The notes under the pieces are model-generated. The model was not told where the DNA came from and made no database searches. It worked only from the letters and a program-made list of their open reading frames with translations. From DASRRB01 sp036732755 (GTDB taxonomy: Bacteria > Planctomycetota > B15-G4 > SIAN01), in the NCBI GenBank assembly GCA_036732755.1, contig DAINBU010000027.1, forward strand, positions 1-45,686: DNA of 45,686 bases. Direction: 5' to 3'. Shown one piece after another: positions 24,320 to 32,656 of the stretch. Position 1 is the first letter of the stretch, and the number at the start of each line of letters is the position of its first letter. The position numbers were made by a program, and so were the translations under genes.

Positions 24320-26074
24320 TCACGGCACGAGCGTGACCTTCGTCGGATTCGTCGCGAAGGCGGGCGTCGGCTGCAGCACGAGCGTCGCGAAGAAGAGGTC
24401 GATCCCGGCGAGCGCCGGGCTGAACGGCCCAACGGTGTCCAAGCTCGTGAGCGCCCCGCCGGCAGCGTCGAGCGTCCCGTGCGTGTTCACGAAGGTCGCC
24501 GAGTTCGCGAACTGCATCGTGATCTGGAACAGCGGGTCCCAGTTGAGCGGCAGGTGGACCCCGTTCGCGAAGGTGAGTCCCGGCGTCGTCGCGAGGCTCC
24601 CGAGCACCCAGTAGTCCTTGCCGCCGAGGTTGGGGCCGACGTCGATCGTGAAGGCGGCGACGCCCCCGGTCGCGGCCGAGAGCGTCGCGACGTCGGAGAA
24701 GAAGTCGAGGTTCACCGCGTCGCACACGACGTCCTGCGAGCCGCTCGTCCCGTCGGTCCAGAAGGGGCGCACCTCGTGCGCCGACGCGTCGATGCCGATG
24801 TAGTCGCCGATGAACCAGGCGCTCTCCGTCGCCGCGTGGTCCCAGCCCGCGTCGGAGACGCGGTACTCCTTGAAGGACGCGCCGCCGTCGGACGAGCGCG
24901 CGACCCAGGTCCAGAGCAGGTAGTTGCTCGGGTCGAGGCGCCGGTCGAAGTAGTCGATGTTGAGCGTCCCCTTGGCGTCGACCACCGCGTGCGGGAAGAC
25001 CTGGTCGGCGTTGGTCGTGTCGGCGACGTTCACGTTCACCGTGTTCCAGGTCGCGCCGCCGTCGAGCGACGTCGCGCAGTCGATGTCGGCGTGCTTGGGC
25101 GCCGTCGCGTGCCACTCGTGCCAGGCGACGTAGACCGCGCCGGCGAAGGGCCCGGGGGTCCAATCGGCCGCGATCGTGAAGATGTCGAACATGCGGAAGG
25201 ACGAGCCGGGGATCGGCGAGGGGACCGGCTTGTAGTTCGAGACCTTGATGTCGGTCCCCCACGTCTTCCCGCCGTCGAGAGAGTGGTCGACGAAGATCTC
25301 GAGCGAGCCGCGGTCGGCCCACATGATCCAGAGCTCGCTGTTGGCGCCGTAGGCGACGTCGGGCGCGATCGCGTTGCCGTTCACGTCGTCGACGCGGTGC
25401 AGCCCCTTCCAGGTCACGCCCCCGTCCTCCGAGCGGATCTGGAAGATCGTGTCGCCGCTGAACGTGCCGAAGCGGTCCCACGCCGCGCAGATGTGGCCGT
25501 GATGCGGACCGCTGCTGTAGTCGCACGCGGCCTGCACCTTGTCGTTGGCGGAGTGGAGGTTGGCCTGGACGCCGGCCTGCCACGTGATGCCCTGGTCGAG
25601 CGAACGGTAGGCGTAGATGCCGCTCCCGCCGGCGCCGTAGTACTGCAGGCAGATGATCACCGGCGTCCCGTCGACGCAGAACACCACCGAGGGGTCGCCG
25701 GAGAACGAGAAGCCCGGCTCCAACGGAAGGTCGCCCGAGCTCCAGGTCTGCCCGCCGTCGAGCGTCGTGTAGAAGCCGGTCAGGACGTTGCCGCTGCTGT
25801 AGTCGTTGGAGACGCCGACGATGTTGAGCGGGTCGAGCGGATTGACGGCGACCGACGTCTCGTTCTGCTGGCCGGGCAGCCCCCCGGTCGCGTTCTGGTC
25901 GTTCCCGTCGGGCGGCGCCGGCGGCGTCCGCTTCGGCGGCACGGTCGGGCCGGTGTGCCGGGTCGGCGAGAGGTCGGGGCCGAGCTCCGAGCGCAGCGTC
26001 TGCGCGGACGCGAGCGAGGCGAGGACGAATCCGTGCGCGAGGGCCAGCGCGGCGACGCGGGAGATCGTTCGCAT
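24320..26074 (-). CDS. Secreted Asp-box (sialidase-like) protein, copy 3
   Basis: A 584-residue exported protein with signal VAALALAHGFVLASLASAQ and Asp boxes TLDGGQTW, SLDQGITW, SEDGGVTW, SLDGGKTW, SLDGGATW and SSDGGASF, then the shared C-terminal domain ending ATNPTKVTLVP. Its first ~155 codons are nucleotide-identical to copy 2. Its middle (KGLHRVDD, SLEIFVDHS, GTDIKVSNY) is closer to copy 1, so the three genes are mosaics. As in the other copies no sialidase active-site residues are seen. A duplicated promoter-like sequence lies about 57-86 bp upstream of ATG 26074. The stop is followed by the tRNA promoter region. Confidence 0.87.
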   Translation of the reverse strand: MRTISRVAALALAHGFVLASLASAQTLRSELGPDLSPTRHTGPTVPPKRTPPAPPDGNDQNATGGLPGQQNETSVAVNPLDPLNIVGVSNDYSSGNVLTGFYTTLDGGQTWSSGDLPLEPGFSFSGDPSVVFCVDGTPVIICLQYYGAGGSGIYAYRSLDQGITWQAGVQANLHSANDKVQAACDYSSGPHHGHICAAWDRFGTFSGDTIFQIRSEDGGVTWKGLHRVDDVNGNAIAPDVAYGANSELWIMWADRGSLEIFVDHSLDGGKTWGTDIKVSNYKPVPSPIPGSSFRMFDIFTIAADWTPGPFAGAVYVAWHEWHATAPKHADIDCATSLDGGATWNTVNVNVADTTNADQVFPHAVVDAKGTLNIDYFDRRLDPSNYLLWTWVARSSDGGASFKEYRVSDAGWDHAATESAWFIGDYIGIDASAHEVRPFWTDGTSGSQDVVCDAVNLDFFSDVATLSAATGGVAAFTIDVGPNLGGKDYWVLGSLATTPGLTFANGVHLPLNWDPLFQITMQFANSATFVNTHGTLDAAGGALTSLDTVGPFSPALAGIDLFFATLVLQPTPAFATNPTKVTLVP

Positions 26075-26115
26075 GGCGGTACTCCAAGGTGGTGCGGCGG
26101 GAGTTCGCCGGACCC

Positions 26116-26162
26116 GTCGTGCCGAGCGCGACAGTTTCGGGGCACGGCGCCGGGAGTCAAGG
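26116..26162. repeat. 47-bp spacer repeat, copy B
   Basis: Second copy of the 47-bp element at 24220-24266. It sits between the start of Asp-box copy 3 and the end of the sulfatase-like gene. The tRNA present next to copy A is absent here. Confidence 0.9.
26131..26160 (-). promoter_or_regulatory. Possible promoter of Asp-box copy 3
   Basis: The same TTGACT-18-AACTGT arrangement as in front of tRNA-Arg(CCG), at 26160-26155 and 26136-26131 on the minus strand. It would give a leader of about 50 nt before ATG 26074. The call rests on the conserved copy and a good -35. Confidence 0.42.
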
Positions 26163-26199
26163 TAGGACCCGATCCGTCGGAGCGCGGTTCGTCGCGGCG

Positions 26200-27663
26200 T
26201 CAGCGTCCGCCGCCCTTCTCGCTGCCGTACCCGAGCGCCTCCATCTTGCGGCGCATCGCCTCGTCGAGCTCCTCGGTCGTGGTCGGGAGCGCGGCCGTCT
26301 CGAGCTGGGAGCGTCGCGCCGCGAGCTTGCGGCGCAGCTCGGCCGCGCGCGGCGCGTCGCCGGCGAGCAGATTGTTCCGCTCGTCGGGATCCTTTTCGAG
26401 GTCGAAGAGCTCGAGCACGTCCTCGCGCCCGGCGTAGTCGCGCTCGGTGAGGATCAGGCGCAGCGGCCACTGCTCGAGCAGGAACGCCCTCCCCTGCTTG
26501 CCTCGCTCGAGCTGCGCGACGATCGGCGCGTCGCGCTCGATCTTCCCGCCGCGCAGGAGCGGCGCGAGCGAGAGGCCGTCGCCGAACCGCCCTTGCGGCT
26601 GCGCGGCGAGGAGCCCGAGGCGGTCGAGCAGCGTCGGCGCGACGTCGACGAGGCTCACCGGCTCGGTGACGCGCACCCCGCCCCCCTCCCCGCCGGGAAG
26701 CCGGATCAGGAGCGGCACGTCGACGACCTCCCGATGGAGCGTGAAGCCGTGACCGAAGCCGCCGTGGTCGAAGAGCTCCTCGCCGTGGTCGGCGGTGACG
26801 ACGACCAGCGTGTTCTTCCCGCCGTCGCCCGCGAGCAGTTCGTCGAGGAAGCCGCCGACCACCGCGTCGGTCCAGGCGATCGCGCCGTCGTAGCGCGCGG
26901 TGAGATCGTGCAGCTTCGCCGGCGTCACGTCCTTGCGGCGCTCGATGTGGCCCTTGCGCAGGATCTCCTTCCAGATCTCGTTCTGGAACGGGAACTCCTC
27001 GAACGGCTGCTCGAGGAAGCGCTCGCGCTGCTCCGGCGGCGCGCGGTAGGGTCCGTGGACGTTCATCACGTGGAGGTAGCAGAAGCGCGGCGCCGCCGGC
27101 TCCATCGCATGCGCTTCCTGCAGGAACGTGCGCGCCTTCGCGACCAGCTCGGCGACGTCGGGGTACTCGCGCGCCTCCTCGTTGCCGGAGAAGTCGAACG
27201 AGTCGAACCCCTGGTCGAAGCCGAACTGCGGCGACGCGTTGGGGTTCCCCGAGACGCCGCCGGTGCGCCAGCCGGCCGCGTGCAGCACCTCGGCCAGCAG
27301 CGTCGCCGACGCCGGCACGCGCGCATACTCGTGCGCGCCGTGGCGCGGCGGGTAGAGGCCGGTGAGCAGGCTCGCCGTCGACGGCTCGGTCCAGGAGCTC
27401 GCGGCCATCGCGCGCTCGAAGACGACCGACGACTTCGCGAGCTCGGCGAGGCGCGGGCTGGTCGGCTTCCCGTAGCCGTACGCGTTCAGGTGGTCGCGCC
27501 GCAGCGTGTCGATCACGACGACCACGACGTCGGGGCGGGCGGCGCGGGGAGCGGGAGCGTCGCCGTCGGGCGGCGCGGGACACGCGGTAGCGGTCGCGAG
27601 GACGGCGAAAAGCGGGAGCCACGCCGCGGTGCGCGCGATGATTCTCTTGGCAAGGCCGGCCAC
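26200..27663 (-). CDS. Sulfatase-like (alkaline phosphatase superfamily) lipoprotein
   Basis: A 487-residue protein with a lipoprotein signal (LPLFAVLATATAC, Cys28). The superfamily core is clear: DVVVVVIDTLRRDHL with metal ligand D52, SSWTEPSTASLLTG at the nucleophile site, and TADHGEELFDHGGFGHG with further metal ligands. Where sulfatases have Cys or Ser that becomes formylglycine (C/S-x-P-S-R), this protein has Thr92, and the following Arg is Thr96. It may therefore act as a phospho-transferase or hydrolase with Thr as nucleophile, not as a classical sulfatase; this is inference. The GTG at 27661-27663 is the best start, with GGAG 12 bases upstream. Confidence 0.85.
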   Translation of the reverse strand: MAGLAKRIIARTAAWLPLFAVLATATACPAPPDGDAPAPRAARPDVVVVVIDTLRRDHLNAYGYGKPTSPRLAELAKSSVVFERAMAASSWTEPSTASLLTGLYPPRHGAHEYARVPASATLLAEVLHAAGWRTGGVSGNPNASPQFGFDQGFDSFDFSGNEEAREYPDVAELVAKARTFLQEAHAMEPAAPRFCYLHVMNVHGPYRAPPEQRERFLEQPFEEFPFQNEIWKEILRKGHIERRKDVTPAKLHDLTARYDGAIAWTDAVVGGFLDELLAGDGGKNTLVVVTADHGEELFDHGGFGHGFTLHREVVDVPLLIRLPGGEGGGVRVTEPVSLVDVAPTLLDRLGLLAAQPQGRFGDGLSLAPLLRGGKIERDAPIVAQLERGKQGRAFLLEQWPLRLILTERDYAGREDVLELFDLEKDPDERNNLLAGDAPRAAELRRKLAARRSQLETAALPTTTEELDEAMRRKMEALGYGSEKGGGR

Positions 27664-27687
27664 GCTTTGAAGAATCTCCGGGTTTCC

Positions 27688-28200
27688 ATGGTAACGGCAA
27701 CCACGCATCCCGCCCCGTGCGACGGACGCGGCGACGGCAACGGCCTCCGGGTCGCGGTCGTGCGCAGCCGCTTCAACGACGCGGTCACGGCGCGCCTCCT
27801 CGAGGGCGCGCTCGAGGCGCTGCGCGCGAGCGGCGTCGCCGACGGCGACGTCTCGGTGCTCGAGGTGCCGGGCGCGGTCGAGCTCGCCTTCGCCGCGCGC
27901 CTGGCGGCGGAGAAGCTCGGCGTCGACGCGGTCGTCTGCCTCGGCGCGGTGATCCGCGGCGAGACCGACCACTACGACCACGTCTGCCGGCTGGCCGCCG
28001 ACACGATCGCGCGTGCGGCGGAGGAGACCGGCGTGCCGGTCGCGTTCGGCGTCCTCACCTGCGAGAAGCTCGAGCAGGCGCTCGCCCGCAGCGGCAAGGG
28101 CGGCGAGAACCGCGGCGGCCACGCCGCGCTCGCCGCGCTCGAGATGGCGCTCTTGAAGCGCCGCCTCTCCGGCCGCGCCGCGCAAGGCGCGGGGAGCTGA
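27688..28200 (+). CDS. ribH: 6,7-dimethyl-8-ribityllumazine synthase
   Basis: A 170-residue enzyme of riboflavin synthesis that joins the pyrimidine intermediate with dihydroxybutanone phosphate. Key segments are VVRSRFND (24-31), LEVPGAVELAFAA, GAVIRGETDHYDHV (86-99, with catalytic H95), FGVLTCEKLEQAL and the NRGGHAALAALEM ending. ATG 27688 lacks a clear Shine-Dalgarno sequence and is only 24 bp from the divergent sulfatase-like start. It is followed after 3 bp by nusB, the common ribH-nusB pairing. Confidence 0.95.
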   Translation: MVTATTHPAPCDGRGDGNGLRVAVVRSRFNDAVTARLLEGALEALRASGVADGDVSVLEVPGAVELAFAARLAAEKLGVDAVVCLGAVIRGETDHYDHVCRLAADTIARAAEETGVPVAFGVLTCEKLEQALARSGKGGENRGGHAALAALEMALLKRRLSGRAAQGAGS

Positions 28201-28203
28201 GCG

Positions 28204-28689
28204 ATGCGCCGCCGCACCCGCGCCCGCGAGCTCGCGCTCCAGTTCCTCTACACCCTCGACGTGCGCGGCCCCGAGATCCTCGACGACCTCGACGGCTTCC
28301 TGCGCGAATCGGGCGCCTCGCGTATCGCGCGCCTCTTCGCCACCGAGCTCGTGCACGGCGTCGTCAAGCACCAGGCGGAGCTCGACGCCGGCATCGCCCG
28401 CGTCGCCCAGAACTGGTCGCTCGACCGCATGCCCCCCGTCGATCGCAACATCCTGCGCCTCGCGAGCTTCGAGCTGCTGCACTGTCCCGAGATCCCGATC
28501 GGCGTCGCGCTGAACGAGGCGATCGACCTCGGCAAGCGCTACTCGACCGCCCAATCGGGCGCGTTCGTGAACGGCATCCTCGACCAGGTGAAGGCGCAGC
28601 GTCCGTTCGCCGCCGAGCCGGCGCAGCCGCCCGCCGAACACGAGGAGGAGGAAGAGGAGCGTCCCCCCGCGGAAGCGGCGACGCCGTGA
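28204..28689 (+). CDS. nusB: Transcription antitermination factor NusB
   Basis: A 161-residue protein. NusB binds boxA RNA with S10 to support antitermination, mainly on rRNA operons. MRRRTRARELALQFLYTLDV is the typical basic RNA-binding start. NWSLDRMPPVDRNILRLASFEL and PIGVALNEAIDLGKRYST are the family's most conserved segments, and FVNGILD closes the fold. A ~28-residue acidic, Pro-rich tail (EHEEEEEERPPAEAA) extends beyond normal NusB. The stop overlaps the GTG start of ftsY. Confidence 0.95.
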   Translation: MRRRTRARELALQFLYTLDVRGPEILDDLDGFLRESGASRIARLFATELVHGVVKHQAELDAGIARVAQNWSLDRMPPVDRNILRLASFELLHCPEIPIGVALNEAIDLGKRYSTAQSGAFVNGILDQVKAQRPFAAEPAQPPAEHEEEEEERPPAEAATP

Positions 28690-29615
28690 TCTTCGCCCGT
28701 CTCCGGGAGACGCTGCGCAACACGCGGGCGAAGCTCGCCGACGGCCTCGGCCGCCTGTTCGGCGTCGCGCGCGAGCTCGACGAGAAGTTCCTCGCCGACC
28801 TCGAGGCGGTCCTCTATTCCGGGGACCTCGGTCCGACCGGGCTCGCGGTGCTCGAGACGCTGCGCGCCGAGTACCGCGAACGCAAGCTCAAGACGACCGA
28901 CGACGTGCACGGGCGGCTGCGCGCGCTGCTGCGCGCGAAGCTCGGCGCGGGCGAGCCGGAGCTGCGCCTCGCCGCGAGCGGCCCGACCGTCGTGCTGGTG
29001 GTCGGCGTGAACGGCTCCGGCAAGACGACCTCGGTCGCGAAGCTCGCGCGCCTCCTGAAGGTGGGCGGCCGGAGCGTGCTGGTCGCGGCGTGCGATACGT
29101 TCCGCGCTGCTGCCGTGGAGCAGCTCGCGGCCTGGGCGAAGCGGATCGACGTGCCGCTCGTGAAGAAGGAGGCGGGCGCCGACCCGGCCGCCGTCGCCTT
29201 CGACGCTGCCGCGCTCGCGGTCGCGCAGCAAGTGGACGTGCTGATCGTCGACACGGCCGGGCGCCTCCACACGCGCGACGACCTGATGGCCGAGCTCGGC
29301 AAGGTGCGGCGCGTCCTCGACAAGAAGATCCCCGGCGCGCCGCACGAGACGCTGCTCGTGCTCGACGGGACGACCGGACAGAACGCGATCCGCCAGGCCG
29401 AGGTCTTCACGCAGGTCGTCCCGCTCACCGGCGTCGTGCTGGCGAAGCTCGACGGCACGGCGCGCGGCGGCGCGGTCGTCTCGATCCGCGACCGCCTCGG
29501 CATCCCGGTCCGCTTCGTCGGCACCGGGGAAAAGCAGGACGACCTCGAGCCGTTCGACCCGGAGCGCTTCCTCGACGCGCTGCTCGAGGGCCCCGCGGAG
29601 CCGACGCCGTCGTGA
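28686..29615 (+). CDS. ftsY: Signal recognition particle receptor FtsY
   Basis: A 309-residue SRP-type GTPase that docks ribosome-SRP complexes at the membrane. An N domain (1-85) is followed by the G domain: VVGVNGSGKTTSVAKLA (106-122), ACDTFRAAAVEQL, VDTAGR (188-193), LDGTTGQNA, AKLDGTARGG (253-262) and FVGTGEKQDDLEPF. Position and the GTTGQNA motif distinguish it from Ffh, as does the missing M domain. The acidic A domain of E. coli FtsY is absent, which is normal in many bacteria. The GTG start at 28686 overlaps the nusB stop. Confidence 0.95.
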   Translation: MIFARLRETLRNTRAKLADGLGRLFGVARELDEKFLADLEAVLYSGDLGPTGLAVLETLRAEYRERKLKTTDDVHGRLRALLRAKLGAGEPELRLAASGPTVVLVVGVNGSGKTTSVAKLARLLKVGGRSVLVAACDTFRAAAVEQLAAWAKRIDVPLVKKEAGADPAAVAFDAAALAVAQQVDVLIVDTAGRLHTRDDLMAELGKVRRVLDKKIPGAPHETLLVLDGTTGQNAIRQAEVFTQVVPLTGVVLAKLDGTARGGAVVSIRDRLGIPVRFVGTGEKQDDLEPFDPERFLDALLEGPAEPTPS

Positions 29616-31837
29616 GCGCGCTCTGGTTCGCAGGCGCGCTGGCGGCCGTCGCCTTCGCGACGCAGCCGGTCGCCTACGACCTCCACGCCTTCAAGGTCGC
29701 GGTCGCGCTCGTCGCCGGCTTCCTCACGCTGCTCCTCCCGCAGGCGCAGCGCGCGCTCGAGCGCGCGCTCGGCGGGGCGCTGCGCGCGTGGGCGCTCTGG
29801 CTCGCGCTGCTCGCCGCGTCGGCGGCGGTCGCGATCTTCTCGACCGGCTTCGACGCGCGCGGCGCCGCGACGGTGCGCGAGCTCCTGCTCGCGGTCCTCT
29901 TCGTCGTGGTGGCGGCGGCGGTGCGGGAGAGCGCGTGGCCGCTCGGTCCGCGCATCGCCTCCGCGCTGCTGGTCGTCGCGGCCGCCGCGGCGGCGGTCGC
30001 GCTCGCGCAGCCGTTCGGCGTCGACCTCGTCTACGGGACGGCGACGAAGCGCGCGGCGGTCGGGACGTTCGGCAACACCAACGCGTGCGCGGCCTTCCTC
30101 GCCCCGTTCCTCTCGCTGGCGCTCGCGCGCACGGCGGCGCGCGGCGGCGCGGGGCGCTGGCTCGCCGCGGCGACCGTCGTGGTGATCGGCGGCGCGCTTC
30201 TGGTCGCGCGCGCGCGCGGCGGGTGGATCGCGGCGGCGGCGGGCGTCGCCGTCGTGGTCGTCGCGCGCCGCCGCGCCGGCGCCCCGCTCCTGCTCCCGAT
30301 CGTCGCACTGGTCGGTGGCCTCGCGCTCGGCTTCGCCGCGCAGCAGTCGGCCGCCACCGCGCCCGAGCTCGCCTCGAAGCCGCTCGGGCTCGGCCTCGAG
30401 CGCACCTCCAACGTCGTCCGCCTCGACGTCGCGCGCGGGACGGCGGCGCTCGCGTCGCACCACCTCCTGCTCGGGGTCGGGCCCGGCGGCTTCCGCGACG
30501 CCTATTTCGAGCACCGCCCGGAGCGTGAGGCGCGGACGCCGACGCGCGGCGGCTACGCCTCCGACGTCGACCACCCCCACTGCGAGCCGCTGCGCCAGCT
30601 CGCCGAGGGGGGCGCGGCCGGCCTGCTCGTCTTCCTGCTCGCGCTGCTCGCGACCTGGCGCGCGCTGCTCGCCGCACGTGGGGCTGCAAGGGACGACGAC
30701 GGGCGCCTGCGCGCCGGGCTCCTCGGCGCGCTCGCCGCGTGGGGCGTGAGCGGGCTGTTCTGGTCGACGCTCTACGACCCCGCGACGCTGCTGCTCGGCG
30801 CGCTGCTGGTCGGCCTCTCGCTCGCCGGCGAGGACGGCACGGAGCCGCGCGTGCCGCGGACCCTCCTGCGCCTCCCGGTCACGGCGCTGCTGGTCGTCGC
30901 GGGGATCGGCTACGGGCAGGCGACGCTGCGCGCCGAGCGCGTCGAGTGGTCGGCGGCCCGCGACAACACGCTCGACCGCGCCGACCTCGCGGCGATCGCG
31001 GAGGCCGCGGCGACCGACTCGCTCAACTTCGACCGCAACTATTCGGTCGCACGCAAGGAGGTCGAGGCGGCGGCCCTCTCGCCCGACGGCGGCGACGAGT
31101 TCCTGGCGCGCGCGCGCGACTGCCTGCGGCGCGCGCTCGCACTGCTCCCCGACCACGTCGCCGCGCGTCTCTCGATGGCGGAGGTGCGCGTGCGCGGCGG
31201 CGACGAGAAGGGCGCGCGCGCCGAGCTCGAGCGCGCGCACCGCCTCGAGCCGTGGCGCGGCCCGGTCGCGCCGGCGCTCGCGCAGCTCCTGATCGCGAGT
31301 GGCCGCCCCTACGCCGCGGCGCGCGCGCGCCTCGACGTCGAGGGCGACGCCGCGGTCGCGCCGCTGCGCGAGCTCGCGCAGAAGCTCCTCGCCGCGGGGC
31401 GCACGCGCGACGCGGCGCAGGTGCTCGACCTCCTGAGCGAGCGGGCGCCCGACGACGGCGAGCTCGCGCGCGAGCTCGCGCTCGCCATGAAGGCGCTCGA
31501 CGACTCCGACGGCTTCGCGCGCGCGCAGCGGCGCGCGCAGCTCGCCTACGCGGTCACGGCGCTCTCGGAGAGCCGCAGCGAGGAGGCGCGGGAGAACCTG
31601 CGGATCGCGCGGCGCTACGCGCCGGCGCCGGCCGCGCTCGAGGAGCTGCTCGAGGCGTGCGTCGACGCGCAGCGCAATCGCATCGAGGACGCCGCGCGGC
31701 GGCTTTCCGCGCTCGCGACGGAGAGCGGCGCGGAGGCGTGGCGGCGCGCGACGCCGCGCCAGCTCCAGGTGCTGCGCTTCCTCCTGCGCGTGCCGGCGCT
31801 CGCGCCCGAGGCGCAGCGCTTCGGCGCGGGGCGCTGA
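29612..31837 (+). CDS. O-antigen ligase/polymerase-like membrane protein with TPR-like C-terminus
   Basis: A 741-residue protein. Roughly twelve hydrophobic segments fill the first ~430 residues, with O-antigen ligase/Wzy-type landmarks: GTFGNTNACAAFLAPF, ARARGGWIA, LLLGVGPGGFRDAYFEH, and the large-loop motif DVDHPHCEPLRQLAEGG. The last ~300 residues are helical TPR-like repeats (e.g. CLRRALALLPDHVAARLSMA). Such fusions are usual in planctomycetes and probably attach or polymerise surface polysaccharide. GTG 29612 overlaps the ftsY stop (GTGA), so an envelope glycan gene is coupled to the housekeeping run. The exact reaction cannot be read from sequence. Confidence 0.85.
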   Translation: MSALWFAGALAAVAFATQPVAYDLHAFKVAVALVAGFLTLLLPQAQRALERALGGALRAWALWLALLAASAAVAIFSTGFDARGAATVRELLLAVLFVVVAAAVRESAWPLGPRIASALLVVAAAAAAVALAQPFGVDLVYGTATKRAAVGTFGNTNACAAFLAPFLSLALARTAARGGAGRWLAAATVVVIGGALLVARARGGWIAAAAGVAVVVVARRRAGAPLLLPIVALVGGLALGFAAQQSAATAPELASKPLGLGLERTSNVVRLDVARGTAALASHHLLLGVGPGGFRDAYFEHRPEREARTPTRGGYASDVDHPHCEPLRQLAEGGAAGLLVFLLALLATWRALLAARGAARDDDGRLRAGLLGALAAWGVSGLFWSTLYDPATLLLGALLVGLSLAGEDGTEPRVPRTLLRLPVTALLVVAGIGYGQATLRAERVEWSAARDNTLDRADLAAIAEAAATDSLNFDRNYSVARKEVEAAALSPDGGDEFLARARDCLRRALALLPDHVAARLSMAEVRVRGGDEKGARAELERAHRLEPWRGPVAPALAQLLIASGRPYAAARARLDVEGDAAVAPLRELAQKLLAAGRTRDAAQVLDLLSERAPDDGELARELALAMKALDDSDGFARAQRRAQLAYAVTALSESRSEEARENLRIARRYAPAPAALEELLEACVDAQRNRIEDAARRLSALATESGAEAWRRATPRQLQVLRFLLRVPALAPEAQRFGAGR

Positions 31838-31841
31838 CCGC

Positions 31842-32390
31842 TCAGCGGCCCGTGGCGCCCGCGGACGCCTCGGCCGCGCTGCAGTTGCGGCACATCCCGA
31901 AGAGCCGCAGCGAGTGCGAGGTGATGCTGAAGCCGTTGGCCGCGGCGACCTCGTCCTGCAGCGTCTCGATGCGCGGCTCCTGGAACTCGATCACCATGCC
32001 GCACTTCGTGCAGAGCAGGTGGTCGTGGTGGGCGCGGCCGAGCAGGTGCTCGTAGCGCTTCTTGTCGTCGCCGAGGTCGAGCTGGTCGAGCAGCCCGCCC
32101 TCCACCAGCAGCGAGAGCGTGCGGTAGACCGTCGCGCGCGAGACGTCGTCACGTCCCTTGCGGAACCAGTCGTGCGCCTCCTCGGCGGTGAAGTGGCGGT
32201 GGGTCGCGAAGATGCGCTTCAGGATCCGGCGGCGCTGCGACGTGAGCTTCAGCCCCTTCTTGCGGATGAACGCCTCGAATTCGAGCTCGACGCGCTCGAA
32301 GGTCGGCTCCTGCGCGAGGCGGCGCGCATTTGCGGGAGCGCTCCTCGTCGGCGTCGCCTTGCCCGTCGCGGAATCCGAAGGATCGGTCAC
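31842..32390 (-). CDS. Fur-family transcriptional regulator
   Basis: A 182-residue DNA-binding metalloregulator. Winged-helix segment KLTSQRRRILKRIFATHRHF, AEEAHDW and VSRATVYRTLSLLVEGGLL recognise the operator. Dimer/metal region HDHLLCTKCGMVIEF and a C-terminal CRNC supply a structural Zn(Cys)4 site. The sequence does not by itself separate Fur, Zur and PerR. GTG 32390 is preferred, with AGGGGG six bases upstream; a longer start 8 codons earlier is possible. A TACTAT hexamer lies 31 bp in front. The gene converges on the ligase-like gene with a 4-bp gap. Confidence 0.9.
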   Translation of the reverse strand: MTDPSDSATGKATPTRSAPANARRLAQEPTFERVELEFEAFIRKKGLKLTSQRRRILKRIFATHRHFTAEEAHDWFRKGRDDVSRATVYRTLSLLVEGGLLDQLDLGDDKKRYEHLLGRAHHDHLLCTKCGMVIEFQEPRIETLQDEVAAANGFSITSHSLRLFGMCRNCSAAEASAGATGR

Positions 32391-32420
32391 GTCCAACCCC
32401 CTGCGTGTCCCCACCCTTCC

Positions 32421-32426
32421 ATAGTA
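32421..32426 (-). promoter_or_regulatory. Possible -10 element of the Fur-family gene
   Basis: TACTAT on the minus strand about 31 bp before GTG 32390. No convincing -35 lies 16-18 bp upstream. The rest of the 266-bp spacer to purD shows no gene. Confidence 0.35.
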
Positions 32427-32656
32427 GAGGCGGGAGCGGCGGTCTGGCGACCTGCTCGCAGCGAGGGAACTCGCGCGGCGACTTCATTCATTCGCAGAAA
32501 CAATGACGGGCCACCCAGCGCGCCGCGATTCATGGCTCACGGTGGGCCGCGGGAACGTCCTTGTGGAGTCCCAATCAAGCGGAGGGTGACCCGATGGCGC
32601 CGTTCTACGTCGGATGGGACGGGCACTGCAAGCGGTGACATTCGAAGTGCCGGCGG

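Noticed and set aside
20541..26074. Asp-box proteins as true sialidases
   Set aside because: Asp boxes only show a propeller; the catalytic arginine triad and tyrosine are not recognisable.
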